Origin: Chitinophagaceae bacterium | Lineage (GTDB): Bacteria; Bacteroidota; Bacteroidia; Chitinophagales; Chitinophagaceae | Length of the DNA stretch: 7,548 nt | NCBI GenBank assembly: GCA_030151745.1 | Contig: JASLDA010000151.1 | Location: 1 to 7,548 of the forward strand | Reading direction: 5' to 3' | Shown here: one piece after another, positions 5,845 through 7,548 of the stretch | Numbering within the stretch: position 1 is the first letter of the stretch | Layout: each line of letters begins with the position of its first letter | Translations under genes and position numbers: made by a program | The notes under the pieces: generated by a model | Database searches by the model: none | Told to the model about the DNA's origin: nothing | What the model saw: only the letters and a program-made list of their open reading frames with translations

Positions 5845-5852
5845 TATTTTTA
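5845..5852 (+). promoter_or_regulatory. Weak candidate -7 box for the S46 peptidase gene
   Basis: TATTTTTA matches five of the six fixed positions of TAnnTTTG and lies in the T-rich stretch 5845-5856, about 20 bases before the ATG at 5872. No -33 TTG is visible. It is the only AT-rich patch in the 97-base divergent region on this side. Confidence 0.3.
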
Positions 5853-5871
5853 TTTTCCAAATCACCGCAGC

Positions 5872-7548
5872 ATGCATAGAAACCGCTACGCAAAAGCGCT
5901 CGTATTACAGACGCTATTAAGCATCCTTTTCGTTGGCTTCTCCTCTTCCGGGATCAGGGCCAAAGGAGGCATGTGGCTCCCGCCGAATCTCTCCGCCCGG
6001 GCAGCCGACATGAAAGCCGAAGGCCTGCAGATACCAGTCGAAATGCTGTTCAACAACCAGGGGACCGGGCTCAACAACGCCGTCGTCCTTTTCGGCAAAG
6101 GCTGCACCGGCGAGCTCATTTCATCTAAAGGGCTTGTACTTACGAATCATCATTGCGGCTATGGAACCGTCCAGGGACTCAGCAGCCGCGACAAGGACTA
6201 CTTCGCCGCCGGTTTCTGGGCGATGAGCAATAAGGAAGAAATCCCCTGCCCCGGCCTGACGGTGACCTTCGTCCGGAAAATGGAGAACGTCACCAGCCAG
6301 ATAACTTATGACATTCCGGATACCATGGCCGAAGCGGAGCGGGAGAAAATCATCGCCGGCAGGATCGAGGCCCTGGAAAAGGGCTACCGCTACTCTACCC
6401 GGCTGGACGCCAAGATCGAGCCGTTCTACCGCGGCAACCAATATTGGGCGATCATCACCGAAACATATAAAGATATCCGCCTGGTAGGCTTCCCGCCCAA
6501 CGGCATCGGGCAGTTCGGCGGCGATACCGACAACTGGATGTGGCCCCGGCACAACGGCGACTTCTCCCTGTTCCGCGTGTACGCGGGCAAAAACAATGCG
6601 CCGGCAGCATACAGCCCGGACAACAAGCCTTACCAGCCGAAGCAATTCTTCTCCATCAGCACCTCGGGCTACAAGGAAGGCGATTTCACGATGGTATACG
6701 GCTTCCCCGCCTCCACCCAGGAATATATAAGCGGACCGCAGCTGGCACAGATAGCCACGATCTCCGACCCGATCCGGATCGCCGTACGCGAACGCAAGCT
6801 GGCCGTATGGGGCCAGGCCTCCGCCGAGGACCGCAACGTTTTCCTGAAATACACCTCCAAGCGCGCATCCGTGGCCAATGGCTGGAAGAAATGGCAGGGC
6901 GAGGTCCGCGGCCTCAAGCTCAACCGGGTTTCCGAGAAAAAGCTCGAATACGAGAACACCTTCCAGAACTGGGCGGCCCAGGACGTCTCCATGCCCTACG
7001 CCGACAATCTCCTGGCGCGGATCCAGGCCGTGACCGGCGCCATGAACGACGCGCTCAAGGCCGAGGAATATATCCGCGAGGCTGTGCTGGGCATCGAGCT
7101 CGTGGCACAGGGCGGGGAGCTGGACAAGATCCTGCAGGCCGCCCGCAATGCCCGCCGCCAGGGCACACAGCCGGATCTGGCTCCCTTCCAGCGGCAATGG
7201 GAAGGCTTCCGGAAGAACTATGACGCCCCTACGGACCAAAAGCTCTTTGCCGCGCTGATGCCGATGTTCATGCAGAACGTGCCTGCCTACGTGCCCGAGG
7301 AATACCGGCAGGCGCTGGGATCCGCCGGCGGCAGCTACGAACGCTGGGCGGCTAACGTCTACGGACGCTCCGTAGTTGCCGACGCGGAAGGCTGGGATCG
7401 CCTGACCGCGAAGGGCCTCGACACGATGATCATCCGCAACGACCCGGCCTGGCAGCTCTATAATGCGATCAATCGCATGCGCGCCAGTTACGTAAGCCCG
7501 GTCCTCAGCCAGCATATGGCATCCCTGGCAAGGCTGAACCGCCTGTAT
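5872..7548 (+). CDS. S46 family dipeptidyl-peptidase (DPP7/DPP11-like), 3' end beyond the window
   Basis: An exported serine dipeptidyl-peptidase that removes dipeptides from peptide N-termini in the periplasm, feeding amino-acid use. The frame is open for 559 codons from the ATG at 5872 to the window edge; family members have about 700-720 residues, so roughly 150 are missing. A signal peptide (residues 1-30, ending near IRA) is followed by GGMWLP, close to the mature start seen in S46 enzymes. His94 in TNHHCGYG is the catalytic His. Cys78 and Cys95 have the spacing of the conserved disulfide of P. gingivalis DPP11. Asn221-Trp222 in GGDTDNWMWPRH match the residues that hold the substrate N-terminus in the S46 enzyme DAP BII, and Asp230 in NGDFS is the catalytic Asp. 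The catalytic Ser and the residue separating DPP7-type from DPP11-type specificity lie beyond the edge, so the subtype stays open. It is divergent from the secreted propeller gene. Confidence 0.95.
   Translation, partial: MHRNRYAKALVLQTLLSILFVGFSSSGIRAKGGMWLPPNLSARAADMKAEGLQIPVEMLFNNQGTGLNNAVVLFGKGCTGELISSKGLVLTNHHCGYGTVQGLSSRDKDYFAAGFWAMSNKEEIPCPGLTVTFVRKMENVTSQITYDIPDTMAEAEREKIIAGRIEALEKGYRYSTRLDAKIEPFYRGNQYWAIITETYKDIRLVGFPPNGIGQFGGDTDNWMWPRHNGDFSLFRVYAGKNNAPAAYSPDNKPYQPKQFFSISTSGYKEGDFTMVYGFPASTQEYISGPQLAQIATISDPIRIAVRERKLAVWGQASAEDRNVFLKYTSKRASVANGWKKWQGEVRGLKLNRVSEKKLEYENTFQNWAAQDVSMPYADNLLARIQAVTGAMNDALKAEEYIREAVLGIELVAQGGELDKILQAARNARRQGTQPDLAPFQRQWEGFRKNYDAPTDQKLFAALMPMFMQNVPAYVPEEYRQALGSAGGSYERWAANVYGRSVVADAEGWDRLTAKGLDTMIIRNDPAWQLYNAINRMRASYVSPVLSQHMASLARLNRLY

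Noticed and set aside
6121..7515. 464-codon open frame on the - strand opposite the S46 peptidase
   Set aside because: It is in exact register with the peptidase codons and is explained by avoidance of TTA, CTA and TCA. The sense strand has unmistakable S46 motifs.
1..7548. Search for mobile elements, CRISPR arrays, tRNAs, riboswitches, phage or defence genes
   Set aside because: No transposase or integrase motifs, no terminal inverted repeats with target duplications, no spaced direct repeats and no tRNA-like CCA-ended folds were seen. Every gene is a familiar chromosomal type, so a hidden novel system is not supported.

Overview
The window reads as ordinary chromosomal sequence from a GC-rich member of the Bacteroidota. 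The evidence is a large secreted protein ending in a gliding-motility-type (type B) type IX secretion sorting domain, an S46 dipeptidyl-peptidase, candidate promoters of the Bacteroidota form TAnnTTTG, and no clear Shine-Dalgarno sequences. The mixture, including a muconolactone-isomerase-like protein of a kind I associate with Chitinophagaceae, suggests the Chitinophagales or nearby, but that placement is a guess.

Layout. Positions 2-82 hold the last 26 codons of a + strand gene with a His/Tyr/Arg-rich tail. It converges on a - strand Cys-type glutathione peroxidase (205-750). The gap between them carries a strong hairpin inside an array of degenerate 7-base repeats. A short divergent promoter region (751-868) leads to a + strand cluster of three genes: the Mg2+ transporter MgtE (869-2251), a four-cysteine lipoprotein (2270-2614) and a secreted YiiX-like permuted papain-fold hydrolase (2650-3276). 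This cluster converges, across a 31-base gap with a GC-rich hairpin, on a - strand pair: a 99-residue muconolactone-isomerase-like protein (3308-3607), preceded by a 704-residue secreted beta-propeller/PKD/type B sorting-domain protein (3660-5774). Divergent from that pair is a + strand S46 dipeptidyl-peptidase (5872 to the right edge), which is open at its 3' end.

Functionally the window is a set of envelope and housekeeping functions: peroxide defence, Mg2+ uptake, cell-envelope hydrolysis, type IX secretion cargo and periplasmic peptide degradation. The genes do not form one obvious pathway. I see no tRNA, rRNA, CRISPR array, insertion sequence, phage gene or defence system, and no convincing new multi-gene system. 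The most distinctive signals are the heptamer-repeat array around the first terminator, the apparent circularly closed propeller and atypical sorting domain of the 704-residue protein, and the uncharacterised CxC lipoprotein between mgtE and the YiiX-like gene. No gene-free stretch is longer than about 125 bases.
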